Below are positions 7,377-13,985 of a stretch of 27,349 bases of DNA, one piece after another. Under the pieces are notes generated by a model. The model made no database searches, was not told the DNA's origin, and saw nothing but the letters and a program-made list of their open reading frames with translations. Source of the DNA: Lachnospira hominis (ex Liu et al. 2021) (GTDB lineage Bacteria > Bacillota > Clostridia > Lachnospirales > Lachnospiraceae); assembly GCF_014287955.1 (NCBI RefSeq), contig NZ_JACOPD010000015.1:1-27349 (forward strand), written 5' to 3'. Within the stretch, counting starts at the first letter, position 1. Every line of letters begins with the position of its first letter. The position numbers were made by a program, and so were the translations under genes.

Positions 7377-8566
7377 TGAAGAATTATAAAAAGACAAAAT
7401 TGGCGTGTTATTTGGGATTTATTACGCAGGCAGTTGCTGCGAATTTTGCACCTTTACTATTTCTAAAATTTCATACAGATTACAATATTTCACTTGGAAA
7501 CATTGCTATGATATCAACATCCTTTTTCTTTACACAGCTTTTGGTAGATTTGTTTTGTGCCAAGTACGTGGACAAAATTGGATATAGAGTATGCATTGTT
7601 GCTTCTGAAGTATGTTCGGCTGCAGGCCTTGTAGGTTTGGCATTTTTACCAGAAATAATTCCATCTCCGTTTATTGGTATTATTATAAGTGTCATTTTGT
7701 ATGCGATTGGAAGTGGCTTAATCGAGGTTTTAGGAAGTCCTATTGTGGAAGCATGTCCGTTTGAGAACAAGGAGGCTACTATGAGCCTTCTGCATTCCTT
7801 TTACTGTTGGGGAGCAGTTGGAACTATACTTGTTTCGACCGTTTTCTTTCTGCTATTTGGAATTGGCAGCTGGAAATGGCTTGCTGTTATTTTTGCATTA
7901 ATTCCTGCTATCAATATTATTAATTTTGCAACTTGTCCGATTGAATCATTAGTAGAGGAAGGACAGGGAATGGGAATCAGAAAATTATTTTCAAATTCCA
8001 TGTTCCTGATTGCCATTGTGATGATGGTCTGTTCCGGGGCATCGGAGCTTGCAATGGCACAATGGGCATCTGCGTACGCAGAATCAGCCCTAGGCTTTTC
8101 AAAGGCAGTGGGAGATATTGCCGGACCTTGTATGTTTGCTGTGACGATGGGAATTTCACGAGTGTTGTTTGGAAAAGCCGGTGATAAAATGAAACTAAAC
8201 AGATTTATGATTGGTTCCGGTATCTTATGTTTTGTATGTTATTTATTAGCGTCATTTTCAGAAAATCCGATCATTGGACTTGCTGGATGTATTGTATGTG
8301 GGTTTTCTGTAGGAATCATGTGGCCCGGTACAATCAGCATCTCTTCCAAGGCATTTCCAACAGGAGGAACTGCAATGTTTGCACTTTTAGCAATGGCAGG
8401 TGATCTTGGAGGAAGCATAGGTCCAGCCATTGTAGGAAGGGTTGCGGACATGTTTGGAGGTAGTATTCATGTGGGCATGCGCATTGGACTCCTGTTTCCG
8501 ATTACGTTGTGTTTTATGCTATTTTTATTCAATATAATGAACCACAATGCGAATAAGCAGAAATAG
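7373..8566 (+). CDS. MFS transporter
   Basis: This 397-residue polytopic protein fits the major facilitator superfamily: about twelve hydrophobic helices in two halves, with the loop between helices 2 and 3 reading FCAKYVDKIGYRVCI (D-x-x-G-x-R pattern) and a matching second-half loop FGKAGDKMKLNRF. The second half also has GTISISSKAFPTGGTAMFALLAMAGDLGGSIGP, typical of FucP/sugar- or drug-type MFS carriers. The start overlaps the stop of the preceding small gene; an alternative ATG is the next codon at 7376. A strong terminator follows. The substrate cannot be deduced. Confidence 0.87.
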   Translation: MMKNYKKTKLACYLGFITQAVAANFAPLLFLKFHTDYNISLGNIAMISTSFFFTQLLVDLFCAKYVDKIGYRVCIVASEVCSAAGLVGLAFLPEIIPSPFIGIIISVILYAIGSGLIEVLGSPIVEACPFENKEATMSLLHSFYCWGAVGTILVSTVFFLLFGIGSWKWLAVIFALIPAINIINFATCPIESLVEEGQGMGIRKLFSNSMFLIAIVMMVCSGASELAMAQWASAYAESALGFSKAVGDIAGPCMFAVTMGISRVLFGKAGDKMKLNRFMIGSGILCFVCYLLASFSENPIIGLAGCIVCGFSVGIMWPGTISISSKAFPTGGTAMFALLAMAGDLGGSIGPAIVGRVADMFGGSIHVGMRIGLLFPITLCFMLFLFNIMNHNANKQK

Positions 8567-8582
8567 CTGTTATGGAATCTAT

Positions 8583-8630
8583 AAAACAAGCACCAAATGA
8601 CTTGTAATGTCATTTGGTGCTTGTTTTGAC
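8583..8630 (+). terminator. Strong intrinsic terminator after the MFS gene
   Basis: A perfect 19-bp stem (8583-8601 against 8609-8627; core AAGCACCAAATGAC) with a 7-base loop ends in TTTT. The A-run on the other side means it could also serve the minus-strand gene that ends at 8642. Confidence 0.85.
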
Positions 8631-8641
8631 TTAAGAATTAT

Positions 8642-8881
8642 TTACCATAGTTCCAACGAATCTTCCGCATCTATCCACATCTGCATAGTACCGTCAAGAT
8701 AAAGTCGAGCATACTTCACAGGATTGTCTATTGCCAAAGCATTCAAGGCACACTCTGAATTAGGTGTTGTCTTTAATCCTTCCTCTGCCTTTGCACAATC
8801 AATCCGAAGAATATATCCGGCATAAGTGAATATATCAATGCTGTTATGATAAATGTTGTAATCTGCATATATTATGTTCAT
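8642..8881 (-). CDS. DUF6061-like small protein
   Basis: From the ATG at 8881 (preceded by AGAGGA) the product is 79 residues: MNIIYADYNIYHNSIDIFT followed by GYILRIDCAKAEEGLKTT, ECALNALAIDNPVKYARLYLDGTMQMW. The pattern of a short beta region ending in I-D-C, a gap with E-x-x-L-x-x-L, and N-P-V-x-Y-A-x-L-x-L-x-G resembles DUF6061, a small family common in conjugative and mobilisable elements of gut Firmicutes. The frame extends 17 residues upstream, but no ribosome site supports that. Function unknown; it converges on the MFS gene and shares the terminator region. Confidence 0.6.
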   Translation of the reverse strand: MNIIYADYNIYHNSIDIFTYAGYILRIDCAKAEEGLKTTPNSECALNALAIDNPVKYARLYLDGTMQMWIDAEDSLELW

Positions 8882-8952
8882 TAAACCAATCCTCTTTTCT
8901 GTAAAATTCAAAAAGCATTTCAAGCAGTTCACACAGTCCGTTCATATTATGC

Positions 8953-9130
8953 TATAATGTGTTATGCGATTTTGCTTCCCTTATTTTTTCCCTTACGAGG
9001 GTTCATAAAGCCTTGTGAAACGATATAACACAAGGGAATACCTAAGGGAAAGCTCACCTACAGAAAAGTTAGTGTTTATAAGGGTTAGCGGGGAGTTTAT
9101 TAATAAAATATAACAGCTAATGAAACCCTT
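8953..9130 (+). other. Inverted-repeat-rich leader before the DUF1287 gene
   Basis: A TATAAT at 8953-8958 precedes a nested structure: outer stem TTTCCCTTA (8987-8995) with TAAGGGAAA (9043-9051), inner stem CCTTGTG (9011-9017) with CACAAGG (9029-9035). Downstream, AAGGGTT (9080-9086) can pair with AACCCTT (9124-9130), and AGGGTT at 8998-9003 could compete for the same partner. I do not recognise a known riboswitch class. Confidence 0.4.
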
Positions 9131-9174
9131 AAATTAAGTGATTATACAGTCGGAAGTTGTTTAATGGAGAATGT

Positions 9175-9819
9175 ATGAAGAAGAGAATAACGCTTATTGT
9201 TTTTTCGGTGCTAATAATTGTTGCTTTATATGTGTTGTATTGTTTTAATTATATTCCACATAAAAAATACACAAATGCAGATTTCAATATAGAAGCTTAC
9301 AAGAGCAATATTGATAAAGACAATGATGGTATAGATGACCAAACAGATATATTAAATAATGCAAATAATTACATAAAAACTAATCCAAAATATAAAAGCA
9401 AATATTACAACACAGGTTATCCAAATGATGAATATGGGGTTTGTACTGATGTAGTAGCTTTTGCTTTAAAAGATGCAGGATATGATTTGATGGTATTAGT
9501 AAATGAGGATATAAAAAACAATAAAGCATTATATGATATAGATGCCGTTGATAAAAATATAGATTTTAGAAGAGTTAAAAACTTAAAAGTATATTTCGAT
9601 AATAATGCAATAAGTCTTACTACAGATATAAATGAAATAGAAGAATGGCAAGGTGGAGATATTGTTGTATTTAAAAAACATATCGGCATTATATCTGACA
9701 AGAGAAATCGAAAAGGTATATGTTTTGTTATCCATCATGCAAATCCATATCAAATATATTATGAAGAGGATATACTGGAACATCGTGATGATATCATAGG
9801 ACATTATAGAATCAGTTAG
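9175..9819 (+). CDS. DUF1287 domain-containing exported or membrane-anchored protein
   Basis: The ATG at 9175 has TGGAG six bases upstream. The 214-residue protein begins with a short basic stretch and one hydrophobic helix (about residues 5-24, ITLIVFSVLIIVALYVLYCF), so it is secreted or anchored with its domain outside. The DUF1287 core shows YGVCTDVVAFALKDAGYD with a cysteine in the NlpC/P60-like nucleophile position, then QGGDIVVFKKHIGIISD with a candidate catalytic histidine, and HHANPYQIYYEED with HRDDIIGHYRI. DUF1287 proteins are predicted amidase-like hydrolases. DKDNDGIDDQTD near the N-terminus is an acidic, calcium-loop-like segment. A strong hairpin overlaps the stop. Confidence 0.8.
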   Translation: MKKRITLIVFSVLIIVALYVLYCFNYIPHKKYTNADFNIEAYKSNIDKDNDGIDDQTDILNNANNYIKTNPKYKSKYYNTGYPNDEYGVCTDVVAFALKDAGYDLMVLVNEDIKNNKALYDIDAVDKNIDFRRVKNLKVYFDNNAISLTTDINEIEEWQGGDIVVFKKHIGIISDKRNRKGICFVIHHANPYQIYYEEDILEHRDDIIGHYRIS

Positions 9820-9838
9820 ACAACTTCCAGTTTGTCTG
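9814..9838 (+). repeat. Hairpin at the DUF1287 stop
   Basis: AGTTAGACAA at 9814-9823 pairs with TTGTCTGACT at about 9832-9842 with one wobble, enclosing the motif AACTTCCAGTTT (9822-9833) also found at 4372-4383. No T-run follows. Confidence 0.4.
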
Positions 9839-9910
9839 ACTCATAAATAATTTAATAACAGGATTACAAGCACTTTAGCCATAATAGGTCAATGGCATTA
9901 AGTTAAGAAA

Positions 9911-9948
9911 ATCTCGCATCACACATAGTGTGATGTGGGATTTTTTTA
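9911..9948 (+). terminator. Intrinsic terminator downstream of the DUF1287 gene
   Basis: A 14-bp stem with two G-U pairs (9911-9924 against 9928-9941; core GCATCACAC/GTGTGATGT) and a 3-base loop is followed by a run of T to 9947. Confidence 0.8.
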
Positions 9949-10033
9949 CTTTATAGGAAAGTTCTACTTTCGTCGAACTTTTGAATGAAAATAGCCAGCA
10001 CAAAAGCGGGCACGAGAAATAGACGGTTTAGGT

Positions 10034-10228
10034 TTAGAAGATATAAAAACCTTCTTCGCCGAAATCGTCATCATCCAGCTCATCAAATTCGTGTAAGAAA
10101 TAATCCATATCCAAAAGATCATCATCGCTCATGTCGAGGACTTCGTCAGAAGTCATGCCTTCCGGAGGATTTTTGATATATTGTTGCCGAAGTTCCTTTG
10201 CAAGTTCTGTCTCAGTGAATCGTTTCAT
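10034..10228 (-). CDS. Small acidic protein encoded downstream of the IS91-like transposase
   Basis: The 64-residue product starts at the ATG at 10228, which has TGGAGA eight bases upstream; an in-frame ATG at 10249, immediately after the transposase stop, has no ribosome site. The N-terminal half is helical and basic/polar (MKRFTETELAKELRQQYIKNPP); the C-terminal half is very acidic (MSDDDLLDMDYFLHEFDELDDDDFGEE). No membrane segment. Position and strand suggest co-transcription with the transposase and a possible accessory or DNA-mimic role, but the family is unknown to me. Confidence 0.55.
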   Translation of the reverse strand: MKRFTETELAKELRQQYIKNPPEGMTSDEVLDMSDDDLLDMDYFLHEFDELDDDDFGEEGFYIF

Positions 10229-10250
10229 AGTGATCGTCTCCATTTCCATA

Positions 10251-11450
10251 TTAGATACGTTGATTGTACCATGTAACAGGAGACTGTGGAAGAGAAGAAG
10301 GAGAAGCAGGAGAACGACATCGGTGCTTACGCATCACTCTTTCATATAATTGATGCAAAGGAACAGGTTTATGGTTGAAATATAACTCAAGGAAAAGCAT
10401 GGTTGTACCGCAGGAAGGGCATTTTAATGGATCATATCCAAAGGAGAGGAGGATAGATTCTCGCCACCGATTAAAGGAAAGAAATATTTTGTGCTTTTCC
10501 CTGGAGATTGCTCTGTGAAGAGATTGGTCAGATTTACGATGTCTGGCATAAATTCCATAATAACGGATCATTTTAAAATGTTTTTCCGGGATGTGCTGAG
10601 TAAGCCGTGGCATGAAATCAAGAACAGGGATGGTTTCGATGACCAATTTCTCGTCTTCATGGCGATTGTAATGAAAAGTAACAAAATCACCGTCGTAAGA
10701 ATCAATACGAGAAGTTGCAATGACTGGTCTGCCAAGATAACGACCAATGTACTTAATCACGTTAGAGGGGTTGCATTTATTGGGCATAGCTCGAACGTAA
10801 AAACCATTTTTATGCTCATGGTAGATGGAAGCTTTTAGTTTTTTGAAAGAGTCGCCGATTTTGGAATGTAACTCGTTCAAAAGAGCGGTCTGAAAAGAAT
10901 CACGTAAGAGTCTATAGTTGAAATGTTTTTTGTGACGCCAGTGAAGAGAATTTCCAATGCCCCCTTCAGAAATGAGACAATGGATATGTGGATTCCACTT
11001 TAAATCCCTGCCAAAGGTATGAAGTACACAGATAAAGCCAGGAGTAAAGAGTTCGGTTTTGTTATCTTTATGGAACATATGTGTAACAACACTATTAACA
11101 GCAGAGAAAAGACAGTTCAAAAGAGAGCGGTCATTTAAAAACAGAGGACGGAGTTTGCCGGCAATGGTAAAGACACAGTGGCGATGCTGGACATTGATGA
11201 TCTTAAAGGACATAGAGGTAGTTCTGTCAATGGCATACATGTTACCGCAGGTAGGACAGAAACGGGAATGACAGCGGAAAGGAACATATTTGAAATTACC
11301 GCAGGAAGGGCAGGTATACATGGCACCACCAAAAGAAGGGTCGCCACAATTAATCATTTTTTCTACATTTTCGATGACAGAGTCACGAGGATGTTGAATA
11401 TAAATCATTTCCTCAAAATGGTCTTTAAAAATCTTTTGCAAAATATTCAT
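10251..11450 (-). CDS. IS91-family (HUH, Y2) transposase
   Basis: The 399-residue protein has the IS91/ISCR layout. An N-terminal zinc-binding domain (CPSCGNFKYVPFRCHSRFCPTCGN, about residues 48-71) is followed by the HUH metal-binding motif in WNPHIHCLISEGG (about 152-164) and the two-tyrosine nicking motif YIGRYLGRP (Y-x3-Y, about 235-243). Near the C-terminus, CPSCGTTM adds a second CxxC. Such enzymes move single strands by rolling-circle replication and can mobilise flanking genes. The frame is intact and of normal family length, so the element may still be active. The start at 11450 is the first ATG; no strong ribosome site is evident upstream. Confidence 0.88.
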   Translation of the reverse strand: MNILQKIFKDHFEEMIYIQHPRDSVIENVEKMINCGDPSFGGAMYTCPSCGNFKYVPFRCHSRFCPTCGNMYAIDRTTSMSFKIINVQHRHCVFTIAGKLRPLFLNDRSLLNCLFSAVNSVVTHMFHKDNKTELFTPGFICVLHTFGRDLKWNPHIHCLISEGGIGNSLHWRHKKHFNYRLLRDSFQTALLNELHSKIGDSFKKLKASIYHEHKNGFYVRAMPNKCNPSNVIKYIGRYLGRPVIATSRIDSYDGDFVTFHYNRHEDEKLVIETIPVLDFMPRLTQHIPEKHFKMIRYYGIYARHRKSDQSLHRAISREKHKIFLSFNRWRESILLSFGYDPLKCPSCGTTMLFLELYFNHKPVPLHQLYERVMRKHRCRSPASPSSLPQSPVTWYNQRI

Positions 11451-11485
11451 AAGACTATTATGAGGGAAAATGAGAAAAAAAGAAA

Positions 11486-11542
11486 CCCCTAACCCCTCAA
11501 GAGTGAGGGGAAGGGGAGTTGAAGTGTCTGAGACACTTTTTT
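11486..11542 (+). terminator. Two adjacent hairpins beyond the transposase start
   Basis: First, CCCCT-AA-CCCCTC (11486-11498) pairs with GAGGGG-A-AGGGG (11505-11516). Second, AAGTGTC (11522-11528) pairs with GACACTT (11532-11538) and runs into a T-tract to 11542, looking like a plus-strand terminator. The first is a candidate IS91-type terminus. Confidence 0.45.
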
Positions 11543-11576
11543 ATGGAAAAGTATTGACATGTTAATCAAAAAATGC

Positions 11577-11622
11577 GGCCGCTTTAGCTACTGATTTATT
11601 TCTAGATGTAGCTAAAGCGGCC
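11577..11622. repeat. 15-bp perfect inverted repeat
   Basis: GGCCGCTTTAGCTAC at 11577-11591 is the exact reverse complement of 11608-11622, with a 16-base spacer. It is unusually GC-rich for its surroundings and lies at the junction between the IS91-like element and the AT-rich transporter module. Confidence 0.6.
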
Positions 11623-11662
11623 CTTGTAATTAGAAATCATCTTTTTGCAAGGAGGACACCGC

Positions 11663-11776
11663 ATGGATAGAAAATCTCAAGAATGTTCCTGTAGTTATCA
11701 CAAACAAACATGTAGTATCTACAGCAATAAAAAAAGAAGCAGATCCCGAAGTGCTGCTTCATCAATTTTTTCGTAA
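11663..11776 (+). CDS. Possible 37-residue small ORF or decayed coding remnant
   Basis: An excellent AAGGAGG (11649-11655) lies seven bases before an ATG at 11663, giving a 37-residue basic Ser/Lys/Arg-rich peptide with three Cys (MDRKSQECSCSYHKQTC...). The overlapping +1 frame is open much longer and looks more protein-like (ENLKNVPVVITNKHVVSTAI, then RKCPYTYCAC), so this may be a frameshifted remnant of a larger gene. Its 3' part lies in a hairpin. I do not recognise either reading. Confidence 0.3.
   Translation: MDRKSQECSCSYHKQTCSIYSNKKRSRSRSAASSIFS
11736..11772 (+). terminator. Hairpin with T-run in front of the vex-like module
   Basis: GAAGCAG (11736-11742) pairs with CTGCTTC (11754-11760), followed after ATCAA by six T. 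A second small hairpin, TAAGTGT-CCGT-ACACTTA, follows directly at about 11774-11791. Confidence 0.5.
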
Positions 11777-11882
11777 GTGTCCGTACACTTACTGTGCTTG
11801 CTTATATACTAATTGTGTAAGAACAATTTTAAACATAATGTTTATATTATTATACCATAGTTTGGAAAAATAAAAAATTATA

Positions 11883-11899
11883 TTTCATCAACGTTTCAT
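11883..11899 (+). promoter_or_regulatory. Direct repeat candidate for response regulator binding
   Basis: TTTCAT occurs at 11883-11888 and 11894-11899, exactly 11 bp apart, one helical turn. OmpR-type response regulators commonly bind such tandem sites. It lies about 145 bases upstream of the first permease gene. Confidence 0.4.
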
Positions 11900-11957
11900 A
11901 AAAGGTGTGTAGAATGTTATTGAAAGTAGCTATAAAATGCTATTGTGTAAAAAATAA

Positions 11958-12023
11958 AGGAGGAATAATTTATGTAAAAATGCTTGTCCAGTAGATGCAA
12001 TTAGTTATGGAGTAAGTAAATAG
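11958..12023 (+). other. Micro-ORF region: Shine-Dalgarno, ATG-TAA and a cryptic Cys peptide frame
   Basis: AAAGGAGG at about 11957-11964 is placed ideally for the ATG at 11972, but the next codon is TAA. The overlapping frame from 11973 reads CKNACPVDAISYGVSK and stops at 12021-12023. Restoring two bases (ATGTGT for ATGT) would give a 17-residue peptide with the strong ribosome site. The peptide frame has no start of its own as it stands. It occupies the place of pep27 in the pneumococcal vex locus and resembles the C-x3-C-P end of a ferredoxin motif. Either a broken peptide gene, a start-stop regulatory element, or chance. Confidence 0.4.
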
Positions 12024-12041
12024 AGAGGAGTAGTTAGGAAA

Positions 12042-13319
12042 GTGATAAAAAATGCTATAGCATATATTACAAGAAAGAGAAATAGAACTTTAATAATTTT
12101 TATCATATTAACTATAGTTCTTTCTTGCTTGTATTCTTGTTTAACAATAATGAAATCAAGCGATGAAATAGAAAAGGCTTTATATGAAAGTTCTAATTCT
12201 TCAATATCAATAACAAAAAAAGATGGTAACTATTTTAATGTTAATGAATTTAAAGATATTGAAAAAATAAAAGAAATTGAAGAAAAAATAATTCAATATG
12301 ATGGATTAGCAAAGCTAAAAGATGCTAAAGTAGTTAGCGGAGAACAAAGAATAAATAGAGAAGATTTATCTGACGAATTTAAGAATGTTGTTTCACTCGA
12401 AGCTACAAATAATACTAAAAGAAATATTTTATTTAGTAGTGGAGTATTTACAATTAAAGAAGGTAAAAATATAGGAGAAAATGATAAGGATTCAATTATT
12501 GTTCATGAAGAATTTGCTAAACAAAACAATCTAAAATTAGGTGATGAAGTTGATCTTGAATTACTAGATATTGAAAAAAGTGGAAAGATAAAAAGTCATA
12601 AATTTAAAATTATAGGGATCTTTTCTGGTAAAAAACATGAAACATATACAGGGCTATCTTCTGATTTTAGCGAAAATATGGTGTTTGTAGATTATTCAAC
12701 AAGCCAAGAGATATTAAATAAATCAGAAAATAATAAAATTGCAAATAAAATTTTAATGTATTCTGGTAGTGCAGAATCTACAGACTTAGCCTTAAACAAA
12801 TTGAAAGAGCTTAAAATTGATGAGTCAAAGTATTTTGTTGAAAAAGATTCTAATGCGTTTGAAGAGTCTTTGGAGTCAGTGAGTGGAATAAAACACATAA
12901 TAAAAATAATGACTTATTCTATTATGTTAGGTGGGATGGTTGTTCTTTCATTAATCTTGATTCTATGGTTAAGAGAAAGAATTTATGAAATAGGTATATT
13001 TTTATCTATTGGAACATCTAAGATACATATTATAATGCAATTTATATTCGAGTTAATATTCATATCGATACCAAGTATAATATCTTCCTTATTTTTAGGA
13101 AATGTATTACTAAAAGTAATTGTAGATGGATTCATTAACTCAGAGGACTCAATGATTTCCGGAGGAAGTTTAATAAATAATAGTAGTTTTATATTAAATA
13201 TAACAACACTTGGACAAAGTTATTTAATATTAATAAGTATTATTATTTTATCAGTTGTATTTGCTTCTTCATTAATATTAATCAAGAAACCTAAAGAAAT
13301 ATTATCAAAAATAAGTTAG
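12042..13319 (+). CDS. ABC transporter permease, Vex1-like (MacB/FtsX type)
   Basis: This 425-residue permease has one N-terminal helix (about residues 17-37), a large extracytoplasmic MacB-like domain, and three C-terminal FtsX-type helices (about 287-309, 328-352 and 395-417). The GTG start at 12042 is supported by the third gene of the operon, whose protein begins the same way (MIKNAFAYITRK against MIKNAIAYITRK here), and by GAGAGGAG upstream. The length equals pneumococcal Vex1. It would form the membrane part of an ABC exporter together with the following ATPase and second permease. The gene is extremely A+T rich compared with the pectin locus, suggesting transfer. Substrate probably a peptide or envelope-active compound (inference). 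Confidence 0.85.
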   Translation: MIKNAIAYITRKRNRTLIIFIILTIVLSCLYSCLTIMKSSDEIEKALYESSNSSISITKKDGNYFNVNEFKDIEKIKEIEEKIIQYDGLAKLKDAKVVSGEQRINREDLSDEFKNVVSLEATNNTKRNILFSSGVFTIKEGKNIGENDKDSIIVHEEFAKQNNLKLGDEVDLELLDIEKSGKIKSHKFKIIGIFSGKKHETYTGLSSDFSENMVFVDYSTSQEILNKSENNKIANKILMYSGSAESTDLALNKLKELKIDESKYFVEKDSNAFEESLESVSGIKHIIKIMTYSIMLGGMVVLSLILILWLRERIYEIGIFLSIGTSKIHIIMQFIFELIFISIPSIISSLFLGNVLLKVIVDGFINSEDSMISGGSLINNSSFILNITTLGQSYLILISIIILSVVFASSLILIKKPKEILSKIS

Positions 13320-13328
13320 GAGAAAATA

Positions 13329-13985
13329 ATGGATATATTAGAAATAAAGAATGTAGCATATAGTTATGCAAATTCTAAAGAAAAAGTTTTGTCAGGAGTA
13401 AATCAAAAATTTGAACTTGGGAAGTTTTATGCGATAGTAGGAAAGTCAGGAGCAGGAAAATCTACACTTCTTTCCTTACTTGCTGGACTCGATAAACCTC
13501 AAACAGGACAAATATTGTTTAAGAATGAAGATATACAAAAGAAAGGATATAGTAATCATAGAAAAAATAATATATCTTTAGTATTTCAAAACTATAATTT
13601 AATAGATTATTTATCGCCGATTGAAAATATTAGATTAGTGAATAAATCAGCAGATGAAAGTATCTTGTTTGAACTAGGCTTAGATAAAAAACAAATAAAA
13701 AGAAATGTTATGAAATTATCTGGTGGACAGCAGCAAAGAGTAGCTATTGCCAGAGCATTGGTATCAGATGCTCCAATAATACTGGCTGATGAGCCTACTG
13801 GTAATCTGGATAGTGTTACTGCCGGAGAAATAATTAATATATTAAAGACATTAGCTAAAGAAAGGAATAAATGTGTAATAGTTGTAACACATAGTAAGGA
13901 AGCAGCAGATTCTGCGGATATCATTTTAGAGCTAAGTGGTAAGAAGTTAAAAAAAGTAAATAAAATGAATTTGGAGGTTGAATAA
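13329..13985 (+). CDS. ABC transporter ATP-binding protein, Vex2-like
   Basis: The 218-residue ATPase is of the LolD/MacB-exporter class with all motifs intact: Walker A GKSGAGKST (residues 38-46), Q-loop LVFQN (84-88), signature LSGGQQQR (130-137), Walker B IILADEP (150-156) and the H-loop VVTHS (about 185-189). AGGAG lies just before the ATG, nine bases after the first permease gene ends. Its stop shares a base with the next start (13985), so the transporter genes are tightly coupled. It powers the two flanking permeases. Confidence 0.92.
   Translation: MDILEIKNVAYSYANSKEKVLSGVNQKFELGKFYAIVGKSGAGKSTLLSLLAGLDKPQTGQILFKNEDIQKKGYSNHRKNNISLVFQNYNLIDYLSPIENIRLVNKSADESILFELGLDKKQIKRNVMKLSGGQQQRVAIARALVSDAPIILADEPTGNLDSVTAGEIINILKTLAKERNKCVIVVTHSKEAADSADIILELSGKKLKKVNKMNLEVE

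Larger units (their letters stand above)
9958..11516 (-). mobile_element. IS91-like rolling-circle element (approximate limits)
   Basis: A HUH/Y2 transposase gene and a small downstream ORF on the minus strand lie between two hairpins: AAAGTTC (9958-9964) with GAACTTT (9975-9981) beyond the transposase 3' end, and an interrupted 11-bp GC-rich stem at 11486-11516 beyond its 5' end. IS91 elements have an origin end near the transposase 3' side and a terminus hairpin on the other, with no target duplication, so these are reasonable but unproven end candidates. Confidence 0.5.

Noticed and set aside
11575..11606. GCGGCCGC and TCTAGA sites suggesting vector contamination
   Set aside because: They lie within or between the arms of a natural-looking inverted repeat in continuous AT-rich sequence with no vector genes.
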